A stretch of DNA of 64,000 nucleotides from Nemophila menziesii (taxonomy: Eukaryota; Streptophyta; Magnoliopsida; Boraginales; Hydrophyllaceae). This document shows, in pieces, positions 10,946-23,553 of this stretch. The notes under the pieces are model-generated. The model was not told the DNA's origin. It was given only the letters and a program-made list of their open reading frames with translations, and did no database searches. Numbering within the stretch: the first letter of the stretch is position 1; the number at the start of each line of letters is the position of its first letter. Location of the stretch: NCBI GenBank assembly GCA_029959085.1, contig JARWIR010000016.1, forward strand, positions 25,181,499 through 25,245,498. Direction: 5' to 3'. Made by a program: the position numbers and the translations under genes.

Positions 10946-11950
10946 GTGAAAACTGTATACTCATGCGATAGAATATCCAACCCCTATTTCTATCTCTGGG
11001 ATCCTCCTGGAGCAGCGGCAGATGGGTACGAGGTGGGAAGAAGCTCGGAAGTCCAGGAACTGCAGTTTATTCCTGCTACTGACCGAGACTCCCTCCTGGA
11101 GTTGAATACAAGATGGCGCCAAGACCAAGGAAGAAGACCTGCTGCTGTTACAGAATCTGGCCGAGGAGTGCAGCAGGCTGGTGCGATTCAAATTGTAGGC
11201 GCCAGAAATTTTGCAGCAAACCAATTCGCTGCACCTGCTACAGAAGTACAGCAGCGCGAAATGGTTCAAGCTGGAAACACGAACTACACTCCTGTCAAGA
11301 TTTGGCTTGAGGCACAACTCCTTTCGAAGGCGTGTATTACGGGAATAGAATGGCCCTATGTTTTTGCAGCGGCTATTTGGGTAATTTGGACTAAGCGTAA
11401 CCAAAATTTATTTAATGAGGTCACGAATATACCGCATATATTAGAGCTAAAATGGGATATAATTTCTCTAGCTAGTAATTTTATTTTAGCTTGGGGAAAA
11501 AGTATAGAAGGAGGTATAATCAAACTAGCCAGGAATATAATGGTGAAGCGGGTTAAGCCGTTAAAGGGTTTCAAATTAAATATCGATGGAAGTTTTAATT
11601 CCGATAAGAGAATGGTAGGCATAGGAAGCATAATTAGGGACAAGAACGGATTATATATCGCGGGCTTTATTGGTCCTTGTTTATGTGATTCTCCTCTCGT
11701 ATCAGAAATGTTTGCATTACACTTTTGACTAAGGTGGGCTATCAATAAGGGTTATAAAGACTTAGGTGGACTAAGGTGGGCTATCATTCGGGAAGAAACT
11801 AACGAGAAACCCAAACACCAAATGAGAGCCATCAGCCACCACTTCCACCTAACATTAACAAGGTGTAACCAAACCTCATGTGTATTAAAAATTGTATTGA
11901 CCAAGAAGTTACTTATTTTATAGCTAGAATTATATCCACACAAGAACACA
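10946..11950 (+). pseudogene. LINE 3' fragment with truncated RNase H
   Basis: An open frame at 10946-11728 reads as the C-terminal part of an L1-type LINE ORF2. A glutamine/alanine-rich linker is followed by FAAAIWVIWTKRN, typical of the segment after the zinc knuckle, and then by an RNase H start (FKLNIDGSF, GIGSIIRDKNG, SEMFAL), giving the first catalytic Asp and Glu. The frame stops at 11726-11728; the RNase H sequence LRWAINKGYKDL continues in another frame. A short direct repeat (GGACTAAGGTGGGCTATCA-like, near 11730 and 11768) disrupts the end. It differs from the LINE in the duplication. No 5' part or target duplication was identified. Confidence 0.72.
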
Positions 11951-13283
11951 GTTTTTATGAAGATTTTATGCTACAAGGTTTATAATATACTTGGTTTAAG
12001 CTGCCAGATGTTTATAAAGTTTTACCGTTTAAGCTATAACTGAGTATTTCAGGGTTTATCACTTACGAAATAGATAAAGTATTTGTCATATTCATGTATA
12101 ATCTGATATCTTAGCGTCTTACAAAATTATTAGATGCTACTGAATTTAATTTGATCATATTTTTTTCATTTTATATAATTTTTAAGCTTAATTTAATCAT
12201 GAAATTGAATTTTTTTTGCTATTTGCATCAAGATGAAGCTGCGAACATTTAATATTTGAAGGTTAGGCTATTTTGAATGGCTCTATTTGCGATACTACGC
12301 ATGTAACGATTAAATACTAATTTTTTCATGTATATGTAAGGAGATACTTGCAACATTGGACCAGATTTAGGTCAATGCGGTTCCCTGGATGTTAAAATGA
12401 TGACACTTTTTTGTTGTGGGGCTTTGTTATTACGTGGTGTATTATAAACGATATACTTGATCTAGATATTGATAATAAGGTGATCAACTTTATCTTTTTT
12501 CATCCATGTTATTATATTATTTACTAAGATAAGACATTAAATTATTGGTTGTCTATTGTCGTGAACTAGAAATTGTTTTTCATTTTAGATTATAAAAATT
12601 GTATTGTTCAAATATCAATGCAGTTTCTTTATTTTATATATACTTAATAATTTAATCTTATAGTTTCCTTGGCTATTTTCCATGTGTTTGCTATTAGTTG
12701 TTCTTAATCCAATGCCGGTTTAGTATGAATATTCTATTGGTGATTGATATACTACTGACAACAAGTGTTGATTTACTCTATTGTATTTCTTAAGTTACAT
12801 GCGTCTTGTAGTGATCTAGAGTTATAAATTCAGCAATAGAGACCTATAATTTTCTTAGAAAATTTGGTAATAAAGCAAAGTAGAATCTCCAAAAAGAGAA
12901 TTGACACCCAAATAAGAAAAAAAAATCACATAATGCCTGTTATTCTATTACTCTACTTTCTCTTTTTATAGTGATCTCCGTATTTATTTAATACGAGTGT
13001 CATGTTAGCCATACAACGAACAAAGTAAGTATATTAGGAATATAAAAGGCCACATACATTTTTCTTTTTCCTTTTCTTTCCCATAAAAAGAGTCGTTTGA
13101 GTTATGGAAAGCTTTCCAAAACTCATATTTTGAGTTTTTGGAAGCTTCCCATAACTCACTGTTTTTTAAAAAAGACGGTGTCTTTATAGGACAGGGTATA
13201 AGGTGGCAGGTGCCTATTGGGCGTTAACCCATAAATAAATATGGTAATTTGGTATTTATTCTAAAAATATCTTTGACACCTTC
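11951..13283. other. AT-rich spacer with one long hairpin
   Basis: No gene was recognised. The one marked structure is an imperfect 60-bp inverted repeat at 13099-13158: GAGTTATGGAAAGCTT on the left mirrors AAGCTTCCCATAACTC on the right. It might be a MITE remnant or a terminator-like fold; no target duplication was found. Confidence 0.45.
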
Positions 13284-14826
13284 TGATGTCTCCTCATTTG
13301 TGATAGATTTATATTAGGATGAGACATCATTTTTAGTGATTTAGGAAGTCTTTGAGTCGATTTTCTTGAGAAATGCTACACTTTCCTATTTTGAGTCTTA
13401 ATTTAGTAAAGTAATATTTTTAGAGCATATTGGGTTTAATTATTTATTTAGTGTGAAGCTTTAAAGATAATTATGGAGCTTAATTAGAGTCCAAGTCAAA
13501 GACAACAACTTATGGAAAGAGATTAGCATGGTAATTGGAGATAAGGAAATAAAAGCTAAAAAGATGGAAAAGGAAAAGCTGCCTTAATCTGGGATTCTGC
13601 AGCACACGCCTAAAGAAGTGGCGATTTACCTAAGAAATAAGCCGATTTTGGTAATTTCCTTTCATACGTGCAAAGATAATTCTGTTGCGATTCTTTTGGT
13701 ATCTTATGGAGCTCAAAACGACCAATAACGAAGAAGATATGCTCAAAACGGTCCAGCAGTGTTTATCTTTATTTCCATACGAATTAGAGTTGGGCTTGGA
13801 GTCCACCACTTACTTCTCCTTCAAGAAAACGAATTAGGTCTTCCTAAACACCTATAAATACACCCTTAAACCACTGTAAACATGTCCTTGCTCAGTTGCA
13901 AAGTATAGGCTTAGTCTTTACTTATATTTTCTTAGTTGTAAACAATAGGTTAGTCCTTTAGTTAGATATTCATCCTTAGAATCAAGCTATTCATCCAAGA
14001 AGCAAGCTGACCTGTAGAGGAAGACAAGAAGAAGAAGAAGAAGAAGAAGAAGATTGGAGACTGACAAACTCCTCTTCTACATCTCACCTTCTCTATATTT
14101 AGAGTAATTAGCTATAGATCTATTCTCAACCATATTTCTAAGCTTTTATTCTGTAAGTTTTACTCTTAATTATTGGATTATTATTTTGTCTTTAATTTCA
14201 TAAATACTATTTGTTATTTTAATTGATTGAGCTTAGCGTATATTGTTATTATGTGTTTTGACTTATTTCCCTAGATTCGATCAATCTTAGGATTAATTTT
14301 AGTTATTGACAACACCACATAATCGTCTAGTTTTGATTCTTTGCCTAACTAGATAGCCATTAAGGTTTGATTTAATCACCAATCATTACTTAGGAATCCC
14401 TAGTATTGGAGAGGTTGCTCCTAAGCCTAGAAAAGGCTAGGTAGAATTTAAAATCCTGGTTAATATATAACGCTTAATGTGACAGGTTAGAATAACAATT
14501 TAGTAATAGACTCATATTAGTAATCCTAATCTATTAGACTTACATCCATATTTATTTATCTGCATTCTTATTTATTATTTCTCATCTGATAGTTAATCAT
14601 ATTATTTTATCTTTTTTATATTTTATTCTAAACATATAAATTCATCTACACTTGTTAAATATAAGTAGATCTAACGGATACAATCCCTGCGAACGAACTT
14701 GACTTATCATTAAAACTTGCAAACGATCTGTGATACTTGTAGTGAGTTCCGTGGTTCTCAAGGGTGTGTGACTCTTTATTATTATCTTTATTTATCTATT
14801 ATTTTATCACACCTTTGCCCCCACCA
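13284..14826 (+). mobile_element. Solo LTR of an Athila-like Gypsy element
   Basis: The 1543-bp LTR begins TGATGTCTCC and ends CCCACCA. It is flanked by the perfect 5-bp target duplication CCTTC at 13279-13283 and 14827-14831. It is a diverged relative of the LTRs of the element at 36650-47656, sharing the opening GATGTCTCC...GAGACATCATTTTTAG text, the TATAAATACACCC promoter-like box near 13853, and the closing TTTTATCACACC. A GAA microsatellite lies near 14027-14051. No internal region remains, so it arose by LTR-LTR recombination. The 118 bp after it lead into duplication copy 2 with no further feature. Confidence 0.92.
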
Positions 14827-15222
14827 CCTTCCTCATCTGAAATACCATTTGAGATAACTAAGAGGTAATTTTTTGTTTGTTTAGCCTATGGTATGGAAAT
14901 CGATAAATCACTGGGATAAACTGTGAAATTCGTGGGGATCGATTTGTGCACATATGTATTTAGTCATGGACCATATGTATGTTGTTTGTTGCATTATCTA
15001 GATACAATTGTATGTTGTATGACACCTATATTAACTGATTTTTTATGTTTCGAAGTGCCTTCAGGCATGGGTTGTTCCTAGTCTATATAATAAAACAACC
15101 CTTTTTAAACGATCAAGATCATCTACATAAAAGACAACCAGGATCATCTGAGGACCCTTAATTCACCCCTTCACATTAATTACATTAATTGTTTAAAGAT
15201 CATGTGTTCGATCCACACTGAC

Positions 15223-16178
15223 TAAGGCTGAGCAACTAAAAACCGAAAATGGAACCGACCTCAAAAACTAAAAACCAGCAAAACCATTTGGTTTGATATA
15301 AGATTTTTTTAAAACCAAAGTTCGGATCCTCTACATAAAAGACGACCAAGATGGTTTAGGGACCCTTAGTTCACCTGTTCACATTATTTGCATTAATTTT
15401 AACAGATTTCGTATTCGATCCACGTTGACTAAGGCTGAGCAAATCAAAATCGACAAAACCATGCGGTTTGGTATAAGATTTTTAAAAAAACTGAATGAAT
15501 TTGGTTTCGGTTAAGTTTTTATATGCTAAACCGAATCAAAAAAAAATATAAGGAAAAAAAATTCAAAAATAAATTTACGTTGATTTCTAAGTTCTGAATG
15601 ATTTTCCTATTATCCTTACTTAAGCCCCAATAATTTTCCATTTTATTTTTAAAAAGAATTATGATAACGGGTTAGAAAATAGAGTAAAGTTTGAAAAGTA
15701 AAATGCTCACATATGGCATGCTCAACCCCTCAAGGGTACTTAATGTGCAAGCATAAAGTATTGGTCGATATATCTAAAAATATTTTTCGTTTTATTGTAA
15801 ATTCTTGAAACTAAAACATACACATTAAATTATAGAAATGTTTCTATTTAATTAAATGTTTACAATTTAATACATAATATTTCAGTTCAATAATAAAGTT
15901 TTCCTATATGGGTTAGCAACAAATCTGACACTTCATATACAAATCTGTTAGATAATAAAACGTCTCAAGTAGACACTCTTGAGGCCTATCTGGATACCAA
16001 ACCAATCACATACAAAAACAAAAATTATACACAACCTAACATTTACCTAACGAAAAACCGACAAACCAAACTGATGAAAAACGGTTGGTTCGGTAGCAAC
16101 ACCCTTAAAACCCAAACTATTTTATTTTGATTTCGGTTTCGGAAAAACTCGAGCCGAACTGGACCGTGTCCACCCCTA
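15223..16178. mobile_element. Non-autonomous hAT-like element (copy 2)
   Basis: Counterpart of 273-1226, with the same ends and the flanks ACACTGAC and ACATTGAC (16179-16186). It was therefore inserted before the segmental duplication. Confidence 0.6.
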
Positions 16179-16488
16179 ACATTGACTACACTCCTCAAAA
16201 CTTTTTCCATCCCCAGTGGTTAGGAGATCTAACTTTCACCCAATGGACTTGGGTTTGATTCTCGTTAATGGAATAAATATTTTTTCTTTTTCCATGAACC
16301 ATAAACCATAAATCTTGAATATTGAACCACAAACTATGAATATTGAACCTTAAATTTTTAATCATAAACTAATTTGTTTCAAATTAGTACATGCAAACTA
16401 AATAAAACTAATGTATATTAAACATAGAGATAAATGTGTGCAAAAAATAAAAATTATGAACCATAAATTAAAAATTGTTAATATTATA

Positions 16489-17263
16489 AAATAACCTTAA
16501 CCTAAATCTTAACTTTAACCTTAACCTTAATTTTAACCTAAACCTAAACCTTAACCTTAAACCCTCAACCACTAAACCTTAACCATAACCTTAAGTACCC
16601 CTTAACTATTAACCTTAACCTTATCCTAACCTTAACCTTATCCTTAACCTTAACCTTAACCTTAACCTTAACCTTAGCCTTAACCTTAACCTTAACCTTA
16701 ACCTTAACCTTAACCTTAACCTTAACCTTAACCTTTACCTTAACCTTAAAACCTTAAACCGTATACCTTAAACCTTAAACTCTAATCTTTATCTTCACCT
16801 TAACCTTAACTTTAGACTTAACCATTAAACCATTAGCCTTTAACCTTAACCTTGAGCCTTAAACCTAAAACTCTAATCTTCATCTTAACATTAACCTTAA
16901 CTTTAAACTTAACCCTTAAACCTTTAGCCTTAACCATTAAACCTCAACCTTTACCTTCATGTTCATCTTAACTTTAACCTTAACCTTAAATATAACCTTA
17001 ACCTTAAAGTTAAAGTTAAAACTTAACAGTAAACATAACCTTGAACCTTGAACCTTGAACCTTGAACCTTGAACCTTGAACCTTGAACCTTGAACCTTGA
17101 ACCTTAAAACTTGACCTTAACCGTAACCTTAACCTCAACCTAACCTTAAAATTAAAATTAACTGTAACCTGAATTTTAACCTTAAACTTAAACTTAAACT
17201 TACACCTTAAACATTAAACCTTTAACCTTAAACCTTAAACCCTAATCTGCATCTTAACCTTAA
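16489..17263 (+). repeat. Degenerate telomere-like (CCTTAA)n array, left block, copy 2
   Basis: Counterpart of 1541-2232, but expanded: the uninterrupted CCTTAA run near 16630-16740 is much longer, and the CCTTGAA heptamer run (about 17039-17103) has more copies than in copy 1. This points to slippage after duplication. Confidence 0.9.
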
Positions 17264-17267
17264 CATT

Positions 17268-20200
17268 ATTCTGATGTTGCAAGAGGCTTTCTTGGGTGCA
17301 AAAGTGTACCCACCTGACCTTTCTGGATTTATATCTGAAATGGTGTGTGAATTTTCTACAGACTCACAAGTCCAGGTAGATGAATCTACTGCAGATGGAA
17401 CTAGGACGGGCGCGGGTTCTAGTGGGGAACTGAGGAGTATTTCGGTACTTCAAGGTGTAGGTGAGGGTAATGGAAATTCAGTACCTATGGGACAAATTGG
17501 AAAACAAGCTTTGAAGGAGTTATAAATTGGATGCCATGGACTATCAGGATTTCCACTTGGAAGATTCACCAGAGCCGCGTGATGAGCAGGCTGGTGCGGA
17601 AGGTGAAGACACCGAGAGTTTGAGCATTAATTAGATGGAGCTTGACGTGGATGGGGCTGATCGGTGATGGTTCTTGTGGCACGCTCTTTCGGTCATTAAC
17701 AAGTAGTCTTTTTCTTTCTTTCTTTCTTTCTTTGTTTTTTAATGTCATTTACAAATTCGGACAGATTTGCAGGAGGTTGGCTTTCATCTAATTCTCTGTT
17801 AAGTGTTTTGTTTTGGAATTGTAGGGGAGCAACCAGCGAAGGGTTTAGACACGCGTTTAAGAATATGAAACTGCGCCACAAACCTTTTCTGGCTATTGTG
17901 GTGGAAACCAAAGCGGCCGGACGGAAGGCTACAAGTATTATTAAGTCACTTGGAATGGAGAAATCAGCTCGAGTGGAGGCTGATGGATTCTCGGGTGGCA
18001 TTTGGTTACTTTGGAACCTCGTTGGGATATCGATTAAGCTCTTATCAGCATCTAAGCAGGTAAATAATATTCGTGTCTCAAAGGATTTATGTGTGCCTTC
18101 GATTCTTTCTGCAGTATACGCAAGTCCTACTAATTGGATTAGAGATTCTTTGTGGGATGCGCTTGAGGAAGCTTCAGAGGAGATTAAAGAGTCGTGGTTA
18201 GTTGTAGGGGATTATAATCAAATCGGGGAGGAGGTGGATCAATTGGGAGGTGTGGAGGGGACTACGCGTTCGATGGTTAAGTTTAATGCGTGTGGATTGG
18301 AGGATTTGGGTTTCGAAGGAGTTAGGTACACATGGAGTAATTCGTAGAATTTGGGTATGAGAATTTTTAAGAGGCTAGATAGAGCATATGGTAATCAGCA
18401 TTTGTGGGATATATTCGGGTCAATAGTGGTTAAGCATCTCCCTAGGGTGCATTCTGACCATGTTCCTATATTAGTTGAGATTGCAAGCCGTTTTCTCCAG
18501 TCTTGCATGAGAGAAGGTTTCGGTTCGAGGCTTCGTGGTGTTATCATGAAGGTTTCCTGGATTTTTTGGAGAAGACTTGGCTGAATGAGGACAGAGATCT
18601 TAGGAAGAATACTGTGTGGTTGGGTGAGGCGTTAGAGAAGTGGAAAAAGGAGGTTTTTGGGGACCTCTTTAGGCGGAAGAATAGACTTATTGCGAGAATG
18701 GTGGGGATCCAGGGGAAGGTTTAGGTGTCTTACAATTCTTCGTTGGTCAGACTTGAAGAAAGATTGAGGGGTTAATTTGAGAATGTTTTGGCACAAGAGG
18801 AATATCATTGGTTTCAGAGAGCAAGGACTGATTAGGTTAATTCGGTGGAGCGGAACACAAAATTTTAGCAAAGAGCGGCGCTAGTGAAGAAGAAGAAAGA
18901 ATGTAGAGCTCGGATCAGAAATGACAGAAATGAATTGATTGATGAAGGCGAGGAAGAAAAGAGGTGGGTTTGAAATTTTTTTTACGGTCTTTTTACTTTG
19001 GAAGCAGTTGATCCGGGGGTTTTTGAGTTACCTAGACTTCCAAAATTCAGGGGTTGTGATATTGATTGTCTTAGTGGTGGTATATCGGATGAGGAGGTTC
19101 GTGTTGCAGTTATCAGATTTCCGCGCATAAAGCGCCTGGCCCGAATGGTATGACAACAGGTTTCTATCAAAAATGTTGGAGTATCGTGGGGCCCGCTGTT
19201 TGTAGTATGATTAGACAAGCATTGTAGTATGTTTGTAGTATGATTAGACAAGCATTGTAGTATGTTTGTAGTATGAAACCAAAGGGTTCGCGTATGTGTA
19301 GGGCTATCGTAGAAGGAATTGTAGCGGTGAGATTGGGATCCAGGTGGGTACTACATAATGAAGAATCGACATCTTTTTGGCTAGATGTGTGGGTGGGTGA
19401 TCGCACGTTGATTCATTACGCCTTGGGTGTTGTAAGTGAGGGGGATATGGGTCGACCAATGCGTGACTTTGTAAATGGTGAAGGGGGTTGGGTGTGGGAT
19501 ATATTTCAACATCAACTTCCGTCTTCGAAGCTTATGGAAATTACGGGTATGCAGGTTGAGCAAGGGATGGGGGTGAGAGATTCTTTATCTTGGGATTTGG
19601 AAGTTCGGTGGAGTCTTCAGTAAGGTCTGTAAGATGGGATAGTGAGGAGAGTACAGTTTCCTCGGGAATGAATTGCTCTAAAGTCGGGAAATTAAAGTGT
19701 CCCCAACGGACTCGAGTGCTGATTTGGAGAGAGGTGAGGGAAAGGTTAGCAACCAGAGGGAATTTGGTTAAACGAGTGATGCAGGTACCTGGAGATTGTT
19801 CGTTTTGTGGCTTGGTAACTGAGAGTGAGATAAACCTATTCAGTTTTTGTTCTAGTGTTCAAGAGTTATGGTGTCTGATCAGATGTGAAGTAAAGCAGAA
19901 TTGTGAGGAGTCTTGTGGTATTGGGGATGTTGGGCTTGATGGTGGTAGTTGGGGGAATGGTTCTGGGCATGTTTCAGTTTTCACCATGCAGCAGGTTTGT
20001 GAAAGGGACTCTCTGCCGTGTCAGGTTTCTTCATAGCATCAGGTCCTCTCGAGTGCTCAGCAGGTTCCGGGTGTTGAGCAGCTGCAGCAGTCACGGCTTC
20101 TGGCATCGCAGCAGGTGGGTCGGGCTGGGTTCGGTAATAGGGTGGATTTGGAGAGGTTGGGTGGACAGCACAGATCAGTGGAGAGGCGCAGGGGCGACGC

Positions 20201-21128
20201 GAAGCAATCTTCACCTGGAGCAGTCCATACGGGGCAGGTAATGACTAATGATTCGAGTGTTATAAGTGCAGGGACCTCGGGTGCAAATTCTATTTTTCAG
20301 GACAACATATGGTGGTCCTTGAATCTGTCCAAAAAGGGCTTCTTCGTTGGAGTTTCATGGAGTATATTTTTTGGGGAATTAGTGGAGATTATATGGCAGG
20401 AGTGTAATGATATTATCTTCAATAACAGAGTTATGTCTTCCGGGAAAGCCGTGTTACGGAAAGCGTAATATATGGCAAGCTCTTATGTTAAGGTTTGGGG
20501 GAATCAACCGGGTAAAGTACCGATTAATAAGGGTGTGTTTAGTCTCATTCGATGGTGCAAACCGAGGCGTTGGATGAAGTTGAACACGAATGGTAGTTGT
20601 AACAAATGGCGGAGGGAAGGTGGAGGTAGGGGCTTAGTCTGAGATGAAGATGGAACTTGGATCAGAGGATTTTCGATGAGAATTGAATCTGAATTGCCAG
20701 AGATGGTAGAGATAATTGCGTTTTGTGAAGGGCTTAGAATGATTGAAGAAATGCGACTAAGGGAGGTAATTGTGGAAGTGGATTCTTGGGTAGTAGTAGA
20801 CCTAGTTCGTAATGGTGACAAGAATAAAGGGTCAGCGACAGCATGGTTAAATCAGATTCAGGAGATTTTGGTGCGTAATAGCTTGTTCACGATTAAGTAT
20901 ATTTATCATGAGACGAATGCTTGTGCAGACTGGTTGGCGCATTTTGGATTGAAACAAGCGGATAGATATCATGTGTATGAAGACCCACCTCATGGGATTT
21001 GGAGTTCTCTTACGCATGATAGGATGGGACGGAAGTCTCCTAGAATTATATTTAGTCCAGGATTGTTAGATGATGTTCTTCAATAGTATTTCATAATCCA
21101 TTTTGGGTCTCCTTGTAAACCAAAAAAA
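17268..21128 (+). pseudogene. L1-type LINE relic with EN and RNase H remnants (copy 2)
   Basis: Counterpart of 2236-6078 with the same layout: ORF1-like tail (17274-17525), endonuclease from about 17800 with its TAG at 18345-18347, lost reverse transcriptase core, zf-RVT near 19710-19900, RNase H about 20568-20970, and an A-rich tail. Sharing the same stop codons, frameshifts and deletion shows that the LINE was dead before the segment duplicated. New here is a 36-bp tandem repeat at 19201-19272 exactly at the deletion junction. The (CTTT)n run is shorter than in copy 1. Confidence 0.88.
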
Positions 21129-21660
21129 GACTTAACCTTTAAACCTTTGAACTTAAATTCTACGCCTTAAACCTTCAAATTTAAACCTTAACTCTAATAT
21201 TTATTTTCACCTTAACCTTAAACCTTTAATTTTAGCCCTTAAACCTTTAATCTTAGCCTTCAACCCTTATCACTTAAACTTGAACCTTAAACCTTAAAAC
21301 TTAACCTTAACCTTAACTTTAACCATAACCCTAACCATAACCCTAACCATAACATTTAACCTTAAGTTATACCTTAAACCCTGAACTTTTAAACTTAACT
21401 TCATCTTAACCTTAACAAGATGAAGATTTATCTTGCTGATATTTGACCTAAAACCTTGAATCTTATTAAATCTTATCCTTAAACTTTAAATCTTAAACAT
21501 TAGATTTAACGTTATCCTTAACCTTAAAATTAACCTTAACCTTGACCTAAACCCTAACCTTAACCCTAACCCTAACCCTTAACTTAACAATAACCTTAAC
21601 CTTAACCTTAACCTCAACCTTAACCTTAATTGTAATTGTAACCTTAACATTTCCCTTAAC
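21129..21660 (+). repeat. Degenerate telomere-like (CCTTAA)n array, right block, copy 2
   Basis: Counterpart of 6079-6560, starting right after the LINE A-rich tail, with short CCCTAA runs near 21325-21350 and 21550-21580. Confidence 0.88.
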
Positions 21661-22504
21661 GAGCAAAACAGAACAACCATAAAGTTAACTATAACCTTGA
21701 CTTTGACCCTTAGAACCTGGTTTCGATTCCCTTCCACGGGACAATTTTTCTTAAGTGTCTCAAACACGGGTTTTACCTAGTCTCATATATAACATGAAAT
21801 AATTTTCTTTGAAAACATTAATTCAAGAGCCTAAAAAAACAGACATTTTGGGATAGGGGCGATTACATATAGATTTCTAGGAGATGGGAGTGAAAAACTA
21901 GCGGGATCTGAAATGATAGTTTGAGAAATTTTTTTGGGGTAATTTTAGGTTTATTTGATTTGGAGGAACAAAAATCTATTTTATTTAAAAAAATAACTAA
22001 AAAAAAAATTAGACATTTTATCACCATGTCTAGTGGTTGGTGGTCCGCCATAGAATACTTATTTCTAAAACTAGGATATTATCGAAGAAAACTTTTTTTT
22101 CTTTGTTCAAGAGCTTCAAGAAGTCAAGAACCCAAATTAAATATACAGCGTGATAGAGAAAATCAAAACATTGAAAAAAAAAAATATAAACCATTATTTA
22201 TATCAAACTAGTTAGGTTAAGTGTAAGTGGTCAAAGATATGGTTATCTTTTTAGATGATTTAGGTTAGTCCAAAAAAGTAGCTTTCCCATGTAAAAAAAC
22301 AAAAACATGCATGATGCAATGCAAACAACAGTCTCTCCTAACATCTCAATAGCTGCACCAAAAAACTGCACCAACAAGCTCTAAAATTAAACCTGGAACT
22401 TGAAGCGCAAGGTGAAAAACACCAAACACCGATCACAACTAAAAGCCTACTTGAGAAAGTGGCTGCAAAAAAAGTGAAAACCAAATTTATAGAAGACTTA
22501 ATGT

Positions 22505-22640
22505 TGTATATTGTGCATTGCGGGGCAAATCTCCTTTGGCAGTAAACTCACTAAAGCCTAAGGATCTGTTAATCTGGTCATGCATGAAGGCTTTGGAGCT
22601 ACTGCCAGAAGAGTAATTGCCCGGTAATGCAAGCATACAA
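22505..22640 (-). ncRNA. MIR399: MIR399 precursor, miR399d-like (copy 2, minus strand)
   Basis: The mature 21-mer on minus at 22521-22541 is identical to that of copy 1. The star arm at 22602-22622 is also unchanged, so the duplex is preserved. The stem base differs slightly (GGTAATGC instead of GGTTATGC), which improves pairing with GCATTGC on the other side. The TATA-like box (22675-22684) and P1BS motif are kept. Likely functional by sequence. Confidence 0.93.
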
Positions 22641-22714
22641 TCAATGTAATACGATAAGGTACTCTTAGTCCCAAGATATATATAGTTGAGAAATGGTTTA
22701 AACTCATGCCAAGA

Positions 22715-22722
22715 GTATATTC
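22715..22722. promoter_or_regulatory. P1BS-type motif of minus-strand MIR399 (copy 2)
   Basis: GTATATTC is conserved despite a 9-bp deletion just upstream on the plus strand (AAATTAAAC region of copy 1). It is about 80 bp from the hairpin. Confidence 0.6.
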
Positions 22723-23078
22723 TATCAAAAATTCTTTATTCTTTATAAGTTGTTACAAGATTTGCTATCTTTGTTTTCTTTACTTTATTTAGGTATGGTT
22801 TTTATGCAAAAGTGTCTTGTAGGTCTCTCTACATTATGAAAAAAATAGGTCCCTATATCTCTTCAAATTAATACTCTATATCATTAAAACAAAGTGACAG
22901 AAGTTTTGAAAATGACAATTGGGTATTAAAATAGTTTTTTTATTAGGTAAAAGAGATTGAAAACCTAAGGGGATCACGGTCCCTTGGCCCATAGTTCCCT
23001 TGGCCATAGTTCATATATATTGATATCTTTATATATATTTTAACCTGTTCCATGTTAAGTTAATACTATGCTCTTCTG

Positions 23079-23553
23079 CAGGGGCGGAGCCATGTGTCTC
23101 TTAGGGGGGTCCATGGCCCCCCCTGATTTTTTGAAAAAAAAAAATTATAACTATATCAAAAAAAAAAAAAAAATTATAAATAAATAACCCCTAAACTATT
23201 AAGAAATCTTTATTTGGCCCCCCCTAACTTTTAAAAGTTTATTTTATTAAGCTTTAAATTATTTTATTTATAAGATTTTATTTATTTTTTATAACAAAAT
23301 ATATATTATTTTATATTAAAAAAAGAAATTTATAACAAAATTAATTAGAAAAATCAATATCGAAACTTATATTGTAATATGTATACAATATAGGGACCTT
23401 TAGAGCAATTTCTCCTAATATAGGGACCTATTTTACGATTTTTGTATGATATTTAGACTTATAGTGCAAATATTGGCGGAAATTTTTTTTTCGGGGGCCT
23501 TGCCCCCGAACCCCCATGGCCCCCCCTTACGAAAATTCCTGGCTCCGCCCCTG
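23079..23553. mobile_element. hAT-type MITE, CAGGGGCGGAGCC family (copy 2 only)
   Basis: This 475-bp element of the same family and orientation as 8746-9218 sits about 1.2 kb from the position homologous to that insertion. The perfect 8-bp target duplication CTCTTCTG lies at 23071-23078 and 23554-23561. Copy 1 has a single CTCTTCTG at 8025-8032, the empty site. Confidence 0.94.
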
